DNA from: an uncultured Oscillospiraceae bacterium
GTDB lineage: Bacteria; Bacillota_A; Clostridia; Oscillospirales; Acutalibacteraceae
Length of the DNA: 5,276 nucleotides
NCBI GenBank assembly: GCA_900554165.1
Contig: USGR01000087.1
Location: 1 to 5,276 of the forward strand
Reading direction: 5' to 3'
The notes beneath the pieces are model-generated. The model was not told the origin of the DNA. It saw only the letters and a program-made list of their open reading frames with translations, and searched no databases. Positions 1-4,558 of the stretch are shown here, in pieces (within the stretch, counting starts at the first letter, position 1; each line of letters starts with the position of its first letter). The position numbers and the translations under genes are program-made.

Positions 1-14
1 CCTTTTTAGCGATA

Positions 15-130
<116 letters not shown>

Positions 131-161
131 ACTTATAAATCCTGCTTAGCGGGAGGTAGAG

Positions 162-194
162 CAATCGCCCAATAGGGCGGTTGTTTTTTGTTTT
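162..194 (+). terminator. Intrinsic terminator after 5S rRNA
   Basis: CAATCGCCC (162-170) pairs with GGGCGGTTG (175-183) to give a 9-bp stem with one T-G wobble and a four-base AATA loop. The stem is followed directly by TTTTTTGTTTT. It probably ends the rRNA transcript. A smaller hairpin (CCTGC/GCGGG, 141-153) lies just before it. Confidence 0.9.
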
Positions 195-200
195 ATATTG

Positions 201-229
201 TTGACGATATTTGAGGGATATAGTATAAT
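201..229 (+). promoter_or_regulatory. Sigma-A-type promoter for zapA
   Basis: The -35 box is TTGACG (201-206, five of six consensus bases) and the -10 box is a perfect TATAAT (224-229), separated by exactly 17 bases. It sits just after the rRNA terminator, so zapA has its own strong promoter and should not depend on read-through. Transcription should start near 236, giving a leader of under 30 bases. Confidence 0.85.
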
Positions 230-250
230 CAAGATATAAAAAAGGAAAAA

Positions 251-258
251 GAGGTGAG
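251..258 (+). promoter_or_regulatory. Ribosome binding site deciding the zapA start
   Basis: GAGGTGAG lies 4 bases before TTG at 263, with the AGGTGA core 5 bases away. This favours the TTG codon. A GTG at 254 lies inside the motif and would have to use the weaker AAAGGA at 241-246 instead. Confidence 0.6.
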
Positions 259-262
259 ACCG

Positions 263-613
263 TTGGCAAATAAGATAAAATTGGTTGTCGGCGGTATAGA
301 TTATCTGATAAATACAGAAGAGAATGAAGAGTATGTCAAGGCGCTGGGCAGCGAGCTAAGCAGATGTCTTGACAATCTTGCAAAAGATAATCCATATCTT
401 TCGACGACGATGGTGGCAGTTTTGGCGGCGCTGGATTATTTGGATGACTCTAAAAAGGCAAAAGAGGATGCTGAGCAGTTGCGCATGCAGATGAAAGAAT
501 ATATAGAAGAGGCGGCGTGTGCCCGCTTAGAGGCGGATGAAGCCCGTCGCGAGGTTGAGCGTCTTAACCGCGAATTAAGACAGCTTAGAGATAAGCTTAA
601 TCAGGATAAGTAA
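263..613 (+). CDS. zapA: Cell division protein ZapA-like
   Basis: The predicted protein has 116 residues and belongs to the ZapA family of cytosolic proteins that bind FtsZ and promote bundling and Z-ring stability. The N-terminal half fits the family: a lysine-rich opening (ANKIKLVVGG), a short beta hairpin, then an EENEEYVKALGSEL segment (about 19-32) and a helix with the pattern TTMVAVLAALDYLDD (about 48-62). From about residue 64 to the end it is a charged heptad-like coiled coil, matching the dimer and tetramer stalk of the family. Length is close to that of other Bacillota homologues. I prefer TTG at 263 because of GAGGTGAG upstream and because the family usually opens directly with a lysine-rich strand; GTG at 254 would add three residues. 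The gene has its own promoter and terminator, so it looks monocistronic. Family assignment rests on pattern recognition rather than a profile search. Confidence 0.85.
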   Translation: MANKIKLVVGGIDYLINTEENEEYVKALGSELSRCLDNLAKDNPYLSTTMVAVLAALDYLDDSKKAKEDAEQLRMQMKEYIEEAACARLEADEARREVERLNRELRQLRDKLNQDK

Positions 614-640
614 TGTATATTTTCATTTGCTTAAATTCGA

Positions 641-670
641 AGCGGCGGCTTAATTGCCGCCGCTTTTTCT
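641..670 (+). terminator. Intrinsic terminator after zapA
   Basis: AGCGGCGGC (641-649) and GCCGCCGCT (656-664) form a perfect 9-bp GC-rich stem around a TTAATT loop, followed by a T run (664-668, then CT). It lies 27 bases after the zapA stop codon and closes that transcription unit. Confidence 0.93.
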
Positions 671-694
671 GACATGTGCTAAGCATGACAAATT

Positions 695-720
695 TGCCGT
701 CTCTAAAAGGCATGACGGCA
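695..720 (+). repeat. 7-bp inverted repeat between zapA and the GNAT gene
   Basis: TGCCGTC (695-701) and GACGGCA (714-720) are perfect complements separated by 12 bases. No T run follows, so it is not a normal terminator. The short word GCATGAC occurs at 683-689 and again at 710-716, the second copy overlapping the right arm. It could be an operator for the downstream gene or a chance structure. Confidence 0.35.
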
Positions 721-740
721 GATTGTAAAAGCATAAAAAA

Positions 741-770
741 TTGCTTTTTATACAAGAGTTGAGATATGAA
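741..770 (+). promoter_or_regulatory. Weak candidate promoter for GNAT-dut
   Basis: TTGCTT (741-746) and TATGAA (765-770) are spaced by 18 bases. Both boxes are weak matches to the sigma-A consensus (3/6 and 4/6). A promoter is expected somewhere in 671-860, because zapA ends in a strong terminator; this is the best pair I found. It would give a leader of roughly 97 bases. Confidence 0.25.
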
Positions 771-860
771 AGGCAAATAACGATGGCTGCTTTTGCTGCT
801 TGACGAATTTTGCTCTATGCGGTATAAGCGCAAAACGAATATGTCCGATTTTTATTTGAA

Positions 861-866
861 AGAGGT
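861..866 (+). promoter_or_regulatory. Ribosome binding site deciding the GNAT start
   Basis: AGAGGT ends 7 bases before ATG at 874. The upstream in-frame candidates (TTG 793, ATG 817, ATG 841) have no comparable Shine-Dalgarno sequence, so the start was placed at 874. Confidence 0.7.
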
Positions 867-873
867 AGACAAA

Positions 874-1326
874 ATGATAAGGCGCATGAATATAAGCGAT
901 AAAGACAGTTTTTTCAACATGTCAAAGGAGTTTTATGAATCAGGTGCGGCGCTCCAGAATATTCCCGAGAGGAATATTATAATGACCTTTGACACAGTAA
1001 TCTCCGGCTCACCGTACGCGGATGCATATATAATAAGTAGCGACGGCAAGCCGGCGGGGTATGCTCTTTTGGCTATAACTTATTCAAACGAGGCCGGCGG
1101 GATAGTTGCGTGGATAGAAGAAATCTATATTTTAAGCGAATACAGAGGCAAAGGGCTCGGCGCAAAGCTCATTGAGTTTATAGAGGAAGAATATAAGGAT
1201 AAGGCGGTAAAGTTAAGGCTTGAGGTAGAAGAATCAAACAAAGGCGCGGCGCGGCTTTATGAAAGACTGGGCTTTAAATATCTTGATTATATACAAATGC
1301 ACAAACCGCTTATAACGGAGGAATAA
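874..1326 (+). CDS. GNAT-family N-acetyltransferase
   Basis: The predicted cytosolic protein has 150 residues and fits the GNAT fold, which moves an acetyl group from acetyl-CoA to an amine. Visible motifs are the core strand WIEEIYILSEY (80-90), the acetyl-CoA pyrophosphate loop RGKGLG (91-96, the R/Q-x-x-G-x-G/A signature) leading into helix LIEFIEEEY, and the C-terminal motif B region LRLEVEESNKGAARLYERLGF (114-134, in which the asparagine and the RLYERLGF segment are typical). The N-terminal MIRRMNISDKDSFF region resembles substrate-side helices of uncharacterised Clostridia GNATs. The substrate cannot be deduced; small molecules, peptides and protein N-termini all remain possible. The frame is open from 793, which would give 177 residues, but the added segment is atypical and lacks a ribosome site. 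The stop lies 6 bases before dut, so the two genes are probably co-transcribed. Confidence 0.9.
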   Translation: MIRRMNISDKDSFFNMSKEFYESGAALQNIPERNIIMTFDTVISGSPYADAYIISSDGKPAGYALLAITYSNEAGGIVAWIEEIYILSEYRGKGLGAKLIEFIEEEYKDKAVKLRLEVEESNKGAARLYERLGFKYLDYIQMHKPLITEE

Positions 1327-1332
1327 AAATAC

Positions 1333-1776
1333 ATGGAAGCTAAGGTTATGATAAAAAAATTACACGAAAGGGCAGTAATACCTGCATATGCAACTCCTTC
1401 ATCCGCCGGGATGGACTTGTATGCTCTGCTTGATGAAGAAATAGAGCTGATGCCTTCTCAGCGCGCGACAATACCTACAGGAATATCAATTCAGCTGCCC
1501 GACGCAACGGCTGCGTTTATATATGCAAGAAGCGGACTGGGAATAAAGCACGGAATAGTGCCGTCAAACTGTGTGGGAGTAATAGACAGCGACTATCGCG
1601 GCGAGATTAAGGTGGGGCTGGTTAATCAGTCAGACGCGCCGTATACGATAAAGCCGTTTGAGCGCATTGCTCAGATGGTAATAGCTCCTGTATTAAGGGC
1701 GGAGCTTATTGAGGCTGATACTTTGGACGAAACCGAGCGCGGAGGCGGCGGCTTTGGCTCTACTGGCCGAGCATAA
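1333..1776 (+). CDS. dut: dUTP diphosphatase (dUTPase)
   Basis: This 147-residue protein is a trimeric-type dUTPase, which hydrolyses dUTP to dUMP and pyrophosphate, keeping uracil out of DNA and feeding dTMP synthesis. All five family motifs are present in order: I, AGMDLYA (25-31); II, ARSGLGI (65-71, with the conserved serine at 67); III, GVIDSDYRGEIKVGL (82-96, with the probable catalytic aspartate at 85 and the base-stacking tyrosine at 88); IV, RIAQMV (111-116); V, RGGGGFGSTG (136-145), the glycine-rich arm with the phenylalanine that caps the active site. Length is normal, so the gene looks intact. Motif II begins with alanine where the E. coli enzyme has proline. The Shine-Dalgarno GGAGG (1317-1321) lies inside the last codons of the GNAT gene, 11 bases from ATG, implying co-transcription and probable translational coupling. 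An internal ATG at 1348 has its only Shine-Dalgarno-like sequence just 2 bases away, so 1333 is preferred. Confidence 0.97.
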   Translation: MEAKVMIKKLHERAVIPAYATPSSAGMDLYALLDEEIELMPSQRATIPTGISIQLPDATAAFIYARSGLGIKHGIVPSNCVGVIDSDYRGEIKVGLVNQSDAPYTIKPFERIAQMVIAPVLRAELIEADTLDETERGGGGFGSTGRA

Positions 1777-1783
1777 ATTTTTT
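1751..1783 (+). terminator. Possible terminator overlapping the end of dut
   Basis: GCTT-GGC (1751-1758, with one bulged T at 1755) can pair with GCC-GAGC (1766-1772) around a seven-base loop, giving a 7-bp stem with one wobble. A run of six T (1778-1783) follows after five bases. The gap before the T run and the bulge make it weaker than the two clear terminators earlier in the window. Confidence 0.35.
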
Positions 1784-2094
1784 CTGGATGTATAGTAAAC
1801 TTTGCAGGCGATATAATCGTTTGGGCAAATGACTTAGCTGCCGCTGATGTATCCGCACTGAAAATATTGCTGGCGCTTTGACTTACCTGCGGCGAAACAA
1901 TATTGTCGCTCGGCTTGTTCTCACACTGCAAATGCTTTAACTTGGCCGGGCGGCGTCCCGCGGCGCTTTATAAACGGCACTGGAAATTGTTTATCAGCAG
2001 CAAAGCGACAGATAACTCGTATGCAATGATTGAATTATGGCAGCAGCATACTTTTGCTAAAAACGGCCATGTATATTATCTTTAAAAATTATCT
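1784..2094. other. Gene-less moderate-GC segment of unknown nature
   Basis: I see no convincing gene here. A hand count over 1801-2040 gives about 47% GC, against about 23% for 2101-2280, so it does not look like a normal AT-rich spacer. The + strand frame of dut stays open after the dut stop to a single TGA at 1878-1880 and then to a TAA at 2083-2085. The region has no ATG start with a ribosome site, and the translation is rich in Cys, His, Arg and Trp and matches nothing I know. The - strand is also mostly open in places. Short complementary words (TGTCGCT 1904-1910 with AGCGACA 2004-2010; AAACAAT 1895-1901 with ATTGTTT 1986-1992) interleave rather than nest, so no single fold stands out. 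A dispersed intergenic repeat, a decayed gene or a non-coding RNA are all possible. Confidence 0.5.
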
Positions 2095-2171
2095 GCGAGA
2101 GGTTGACTAAGCAAATTTTTATTGTTATTTGCCGATTTGTCGTGCTTTGTAAATATAACGCTGATTTTAAA

Positions 2172-2200
2172 TTGGGTATATTTGTTAAAGGCTTTATATT
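2172..2200 (+). promoter_or_regulatory. Candidate promoter for DUF4321-maf
   Basis: TTGGGT (2172-2177) and TATATT (2195-2200) are separated by 17 bases within a stretch of about 23% GC. The -10 box matches five of six consensus bases and the -35 box only the TTG. The nine-base word CTTTATATT occurs twice (2192-2200 and 2202-2210), ten bases apart, so the -10 has a near copy one helical turn downstream. A start near 2207 would leave a leader of about 90 bases containing the dyad at 2214-2247. Weaker alternatives include TTGACT at 2103-2108 with TTATTT at 2125-2130. Confidence 0.45.
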
Positions 2201-2213
2201 TCTTTATATTAAA

Positions 2214-2247
2214 TTTTCTGATAAAGGTATATCTTTGCATCAGAAAA
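2214..2247 (+). repeat. Long dyad in the DUF4321-maf leader
   Basis: TTTTCTGAT (2214-2222) and ATCAGAAAA (2239-2247) are perfect 9-bp complements. Inside them AAAGG (2223-2227) can pair with TCTTT (2232-2236), with one wobble, around a TATA loop, leaving only GC at 2237-2238 unpaired. The total is 14 pairs. It lies just after the candidate promoter and before the DUF4321 start, as expected for an operator or leader hairpin. It is AT-rich and has no T run on this strand, so a terminator is unlikely. Confidence 0.55.
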
Positions 2248-2298
2248 ATAAAAAGTGTAAAATTATATATAAATTAAATCAGATAGGCAGTGAGGGGC

Positions 2299-2565
2299 AT
2301 GAAAAAGAGCAAGGACATATTTATACTTTTGTTTTTGATACTTGCAGCAGTGGTTATAGGCGGCTTTATAGCGCAGCTTACATCGGGAATACCGGCGCTT
2401 AAATGGCTGACATACGGCGAAGCCATTTCATTTAACTATGGCAATGCAAATCCACTGCTGGATTTAGGAATTTTTAAGTTTAATTTCGGATTTCAGTTTA
2501 ACGTTAATATACTGCAGATAGTGCTTATATGCATTGCCCTGCTGGTATACAGAAAGGTGAGATAA
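2299..2565 (+). CDS. Small membrane protein, DUF4321-like
   Basis: The predicted 88-residue membrane protein has a short basic N-terminus (MKKSKD), a first hydrophobic helix at about 8-27 ending in the motif GGFIAQL, a polar middle of about 40 residues containing LDLGIFKFNFGFQFNVN (54-70), and a second hydrophobic helix at about 70-84 followed by a basic tail (YRKVR). Two helices with an LDLG...FGF..NVN segment between them is the pattern I associate with DUF4321, an uncharacterised family common in Clostridia, often next to maf. The function is unknown; basic tails at both ends suggest that both termini face the cytoplasm. ATG at 2299 was chosen because it follows GAGGGG (2292-2297) and gives a normal N-terminus, although the spacing is short; GTG at 2290 would add three residues. 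The stop lies 2 bases before the maf start. Confidence 0.75.
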   Translation: MKKSKDIFILLFLILAAVVIGGFIAQLTSGIPALKWLTYGEAISFNYGNANPLLDLGIFKFNFGFQFNVNILQIVLICIALLVYRKVR

Positions 2566-2567
2566 AA

Positions 2568-3152
2568 GTGGCGGTTGATGTAATACTCGCCTCGGCCTCG
2601 CCAAGACGTTCGGAAATTCTTCATATGATAGGATTAAATTTTACGGTGCATCCGTCAAACATTGACGAGAGCACATGCTGCAGTGAGCCCGGCCGCATGA
2701 CGGAGATAATCGCTGAGAAAAAGGCCGAAGCGGTGGGCGAAAGATATGACGCCCTGATAATAGAGGCGGATACCGTAGTTTCAGCAGCTGGGAAAATTTT
2801 GGGCAAACCGGAGGATGAAGCTGAAGCGGCGCATATGCTCCGCACGCTTTCGGGGGAAAAGCACACGGTTTTTACCGGCGTATGCCTAAAATACAGAGGC
2901 AAGACAGCAGTTTTTCACGAGGCGACTGAGGTGGAGTTCTGCCCAATGAGCGACGGCGAAATATCATCGTACATAGCTACGGGCGAGCCGATGGACAAAG
3001 CCGGCGCATATGGCATACAGGGAATGGGAAGCAGATATATAAGGGGGATATCCGGCGACTTTTTTAATGTCATGGGTTTCCCGGTCAATTCCTTTTATCG
3101 GCATGTTATGGAAATGGACGGCGAGCTTAGCAGAGAATTATTTAAATTGTAA
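2568..3152 (+). CDS. maf: Maf family nucleotide pyrophosphatase (dTTP/UTP type)
   Basis: The 194-residue cytosolic protein belongs to the Maf/HAM1-like superfamily, which hydrolyses nucleoside triphosphates to monophosphates and so removes non-canonical nucleotides. The opening motif LASASPRRSEIL (7-18) is diagnostic. It is followed by EADTVV (66-71, with the probable catalytic aspartate at 68), LGKPEDEAEAAHMLRTLSG (78-96) and the C-terminal DKAGAYGIQG (143-152). The DKAGAYGIQG form points to the YhdE branch (dTTP/UTP pyrophosphatase) rather than the YceF branch (7-methyl-GTP); that is inferred from family knowledge. Maf was also described in Bacillus as an inhibitor of septum formation. GTG at 2568 was chosen because AAGGTGA (2554-2560) lies 7 bases upstream and because it places the motif near the N-terminus, as in the family. 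The ribosome site sits in the final codons of the DUF4321 gene, so the pair is probably translationally coupled. Length is normal. Confidence 0.96.
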   Translation: MAVDVILASASPRRSEILHMIGLNFTVHPSNIDESTCCSEPGRMTEIIAEKKAEAVGERYDALIIEADTVVSAAGKILGKPEDEAEAAHMLRTLSGEKHTVFTGVCLKYRGKTAVFHEATEVEFCPMSDGEISSYIATGEPMDKAGAYGIQGMGSRYIRGISGDFFNVMGFPVNSFYRHVMEMDGELSRELFKL

Positions 3153-3180
3153 ATAAATGTGAAATTATGTAAATTTTATA

Positions 3181-3209
3181 TTGTTTAATTCTTAGAGCAA
3201 GGTTATAAT
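3181..3209 (+). promoter_or_regulatory. Candidate promoter for mreB-mreC
   Basis: TTGTTT (3181-3186) and a perfect TATAAT (3204-3209) are separated by 17 bases. Only the TTG of the -35 box matches consensus, but the spacing is ideal. A start near 3216 would give an unusually long leader of about 278 bases that carries both hairpins. A second TATAAT at 3291-3296 could give a leader of about 190 bases. Confidence 0.5.
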
Positions 3210-3359
3210 AAAACAGATTGAAATAGGCTGCAAATTTGTCATAAAGCTTTTATACATGTATTATTTTAAAAATAAAAAGCAAACTTATACTATAATGCAT
3301 ATTTCGAGTATTATGTAAATTGATTAAAATAATAGCTGCTGTTAAACATAAAGTTTTAA

Positions 3360-3384
3360 GCTTAGCTGGAAAACCATGCTGAGC
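3360..3384 (+). terminator. Hairpin in the mreB leader, possible terminator or attenuator
   Basis: GCTTAGC-TGG (3360-3369) pairs with CCA-GCTGAGC (3374-3384) around an AAAA loop, with one bulged T at 3377 and one wobble, giving 10 pairs. The following bases, GATTTCTTTATC, are T-rich but broken. It could end read-through from maf, act as an attenuator of mreB, or simply be a leader structure. Confidence 0.4.
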
Positions 3385-3385
3385 G

Positions 3386-3409
3386 ATTTCTTTATCTTGA
3401 AAGAGAGAT
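3386..3409 (+). repeat. Second hairpin in the mreB leader
   Basis: ATTTCTTT (3386-3393) can pair with AGAGAGAT (3402-3409) as RNA, eight pairs including two G-U wobbles, around an eight-base loop. Only one base separates it from the preceding hairpin, and its left arm is the T-rich tail of that hairpin. Confidence 0.35.
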
Positions 3410-3446
3410 GATTATGTAAACCAATGGATTGCGGCTATTTAAGTCG

Positions 3447-3460
3447 AATTTTGCAAAATT
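3447..3460. promoter_or_regulatory. 14-bp perfect palindrome upstream of mreB
   Basis: AATTTTGCAAAATT is its own reverse complement. Its right half overlaps a second inverted word, GCAAA-A-TTTGC (3453-3463). Perfect palindromes of this size are typical of binding sites for dimeric repressors. The TTGCAA inside it (3451-3456) could also be a -35 box for TATAAA at 3475-3480 (18-base spacer), but that start would fall only about 7 bases before the mreB ATG, leaving almost no leader. Confidence 0.4.
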
Positions 3461-3493
3461 TGCATAAATAAAAGTATAAAGGGGTATGAAGGA

Positions 3494-4510
3494 ATGTTTT
3501 CGAGGGATATTGGAATAGATTTAGGCACAGCGAATACGCTGGTTTGCATAAAGGGCAAAGGCATAATAATGCGTGAGCCGTCGGTTGTTGCGGTAGATGT
3601 AAGAAACGACGCCGTCAGGGCGGTAGGCACTGAGGCTAAAGACATGATAGGGCGCACGCCCGGCTCAATAGTTGCGGTACGTCCGCTGAAAGACGGCGTT
3701 ATAGCCGACTTTGACGTTACCGCCGCCATGCTCAAAAAATTTATTAAAGAGGCGCTTAAGGGCTCTATGTTCTCGCGTGCCAGAATAGTAATATGTATTC
3801 CGTCGGGAGTAACGGAGGTTGAAAGCCGCGCGGTTTATGACGCAGCGCGTCAGGCGGGCGCCAGCATGGTAGACCTTATAGAAGAGCCGATGGCGGCGGC
3901 AATCGGCGCAGGGCTTCCTGTGTCGGACGCTACGGGAAGCATGGTAGTAGATATTGGTGGCGGTACATCTGAAGTAGCGGTAATATCGCTGGGCGACATT
4001 GTTACGGCGCAGTCGGTGCGCGTTGCCGGCGACGATATGGACGAAGCCATTATTACCTATATACGCAAAAAGCACAACCTACTCATAGGCGAGAGAACGG
4101 CCGAGCAGATAAAAATTCAGATAGGCTCTGCCTATCATTTTAACGGCGAAGAGGAAGCGTCGATGGAGATAAAGGGGCGCAACCTTGTCGACGGATTGCC
4201 CAAGAATGTGAGAATAACGTCTGAAGAAGTGCGTGAAGCGCTTTCCGACCCGGTAAATCAGATAATAGACGCCATTAAGGGCACTTTAGAGAAAACGCCG
4301 CCGGAGCTTGCGGCGGACATAATTGACAGAGGTATAACGCTTACGGGCGGCGGCGCTCTGCTCAGAGGGCTTGACGTATTGGTATCGGAAACAACGAGCA
4401 TGCCGGTGCATGTTGCCGACAATCCGCTGGACTGCGTGGTAGAAGGCACAGCAAAGCGCCTTGAGATGGACCTGCCGTTTGACACATATCAGCACAGGAA
4501 CAAGTATTAA
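3494..4510 (+). CDS. mreB: Rod shape-determining protein MreB
   Basis: The 338-residue protein is a bacterial actin homologue that forms membrane-bound filaments on the inner face of the membrane and guides the elongation machinery (MreC, MreD, RodA, PBP2-type enzymes). The actin-fold ATPase motifs are in order: phosphate 1, [13 protein letters not shown] (5-17); the conserved [14 protein letters not shown] segment (63-76); IPSGVTEVE (102-110); connect region [15 protein letters not shown] (129-143); phosphate 2, [17 protein letters not shown] (151-167); the adenosine motif [12 protein letters not shown] (283-294). The hydrophobic M92-F93 in the loop SMFSR (91-95) corresponds to the membrane-insertion loop known in Thermotoga MreB; there is no long amphipathic N-terminal helix as in E. 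coli. Length is normal and no key motif is broken. It could be an Mbl or MreBH paralogue, but position directly before mreC favours MreB. ATG at 3494 is preceded by AAGGGG at a 9-base spacing. Confidence 0.97.
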   Translation: MFSRDIGIDLGTANTLVCIKGKGIIMREPSVVAVDVRNDAVRAVGTEAKDMIGRTPGSIVAVRPLKDGVIADFDVTAAMLKKFIKEALKGSMFSRARIVICIPSGVTEVESRAVYDAARQAGASMVDLIEEPMAAAIGAGLPVSDATGSMVVDIGGGTSEVAVISLGDIVTAQSVRVAGDDMDEAIITYIRKKHNLLIGERTAEQIKIQIGSAYHFNGEEEASMEIKGRNLVDGLPKNVRITSEEVREALSDPVNQIIDAIKGTLEKTPPELAADIIDRGITLTGGGALLRGLDVLVSETTSMPVHVADNPLDCVVEGTAKRLEMDLPFDTYQHRNKY

Positions 4511-4536
4511 TGCAAATGCAGTAAAAAGGCCAGTTG

Positions 4537-4545
4537 AAAGGAGAG
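4537..4545 (+). promoter_or_regulatory. Distant ribosome binding site of mreC
   Basis: AAAGGAGAG is a strong Shine-Dalgarno match, but from the end of AAAGGAG to the first possible start, ATG at 4559, there are 15 bases, longer than usual. The frame has a TGA at 4535-4537 and no ATG, GTG or TTG in between; only ATA at 4547 sits at a short distance. Confidence 0.6.
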
Positions 4546-4558
4546 CATAAGCTTACAC

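Larger units (their letters stand above)
3153..3493 (+). other. AT-rich leader region between maf and mreB
   Basis: This 341-base stretch has no gene that I can support; a hand count over 3181-3480 gives about 26% GC. No GC-rich terminator directly follows maf. It holds a candidate promoter (3181-3209), an isolated perfect TATAAT (3291-3296) without a good -35 box, two consecutive hairpins (3360-3384 and 3386-3409), a 14-bp palindrome (3447-3460) and the mreB ribosome site AAGGGG (3479-3484, 9 bases before ATG). In Bacillus subtilis and many relatives radC occupies the position between maf and mreB; no RadC-like reading frame is present here. Confidence 0.7.

Noticed and set aside
597..833. 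A 78-codon - strand frame between zapA and the GNAT gene
   Set aside because: It reads through the perfect zapA terminator and has no homology-like features or ribosome site.
1671..1931. An 86-codon - strand reading frame overlapping the 3' end of dut
   Set aside because: More than 100 bases lie antisense to the conserved end of dut, it has no ribosome site upstream, and its low-complexity Ser/Ala/Pro composition is typical of antisense shadows.
1903..2085. A 60-codon + strand reading frame in the gap after dut
   Set aside because: It starts with TTG without a ribosome site, has an atypical Cys/Arg/His/Trp-rich composition and no recognisable family; the same frame upstream is broken by a TGA.
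1777..2085. Stop-codon read-through extension of dut, because its frame stays largely open
   Set aside because: dUTPase already ends at its normal C-terminal motif V, and a second stop occurs at 1878-1880; nothing suggests recoding.
2103..2402. A 99-codon + strand frame overlapping the DUF4321 gene
   Set aside because: It begins with TTG inside an AT-rich spacer, covers the promoter and dyad region, and runs out of frame into a better supported gene.
3246..3280. GCTTTTAT / ATAAAAAGC inverted repeat as a terminator after maf
   Set aside because: Nearly all A-T pairs, one bulge and a large loop; no T run on the + strand. Such structures are expected by chance at about 20% GC.
3475..3480. TATAAA as a -10 box directly before mreB
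   Set aside because: Transcription would start about 7 bases from the ATG and remove the AAGGGG ribosome site, so the sequence is better explained as leader.
3486..3518. A 10-codon reading frame starting at ATG 3486 and overlapping the mreB start
   Set aside because: The Shine-Dalgarno is one base from this ATG, too close for use, and the frame ends almost immediately; likely chance.
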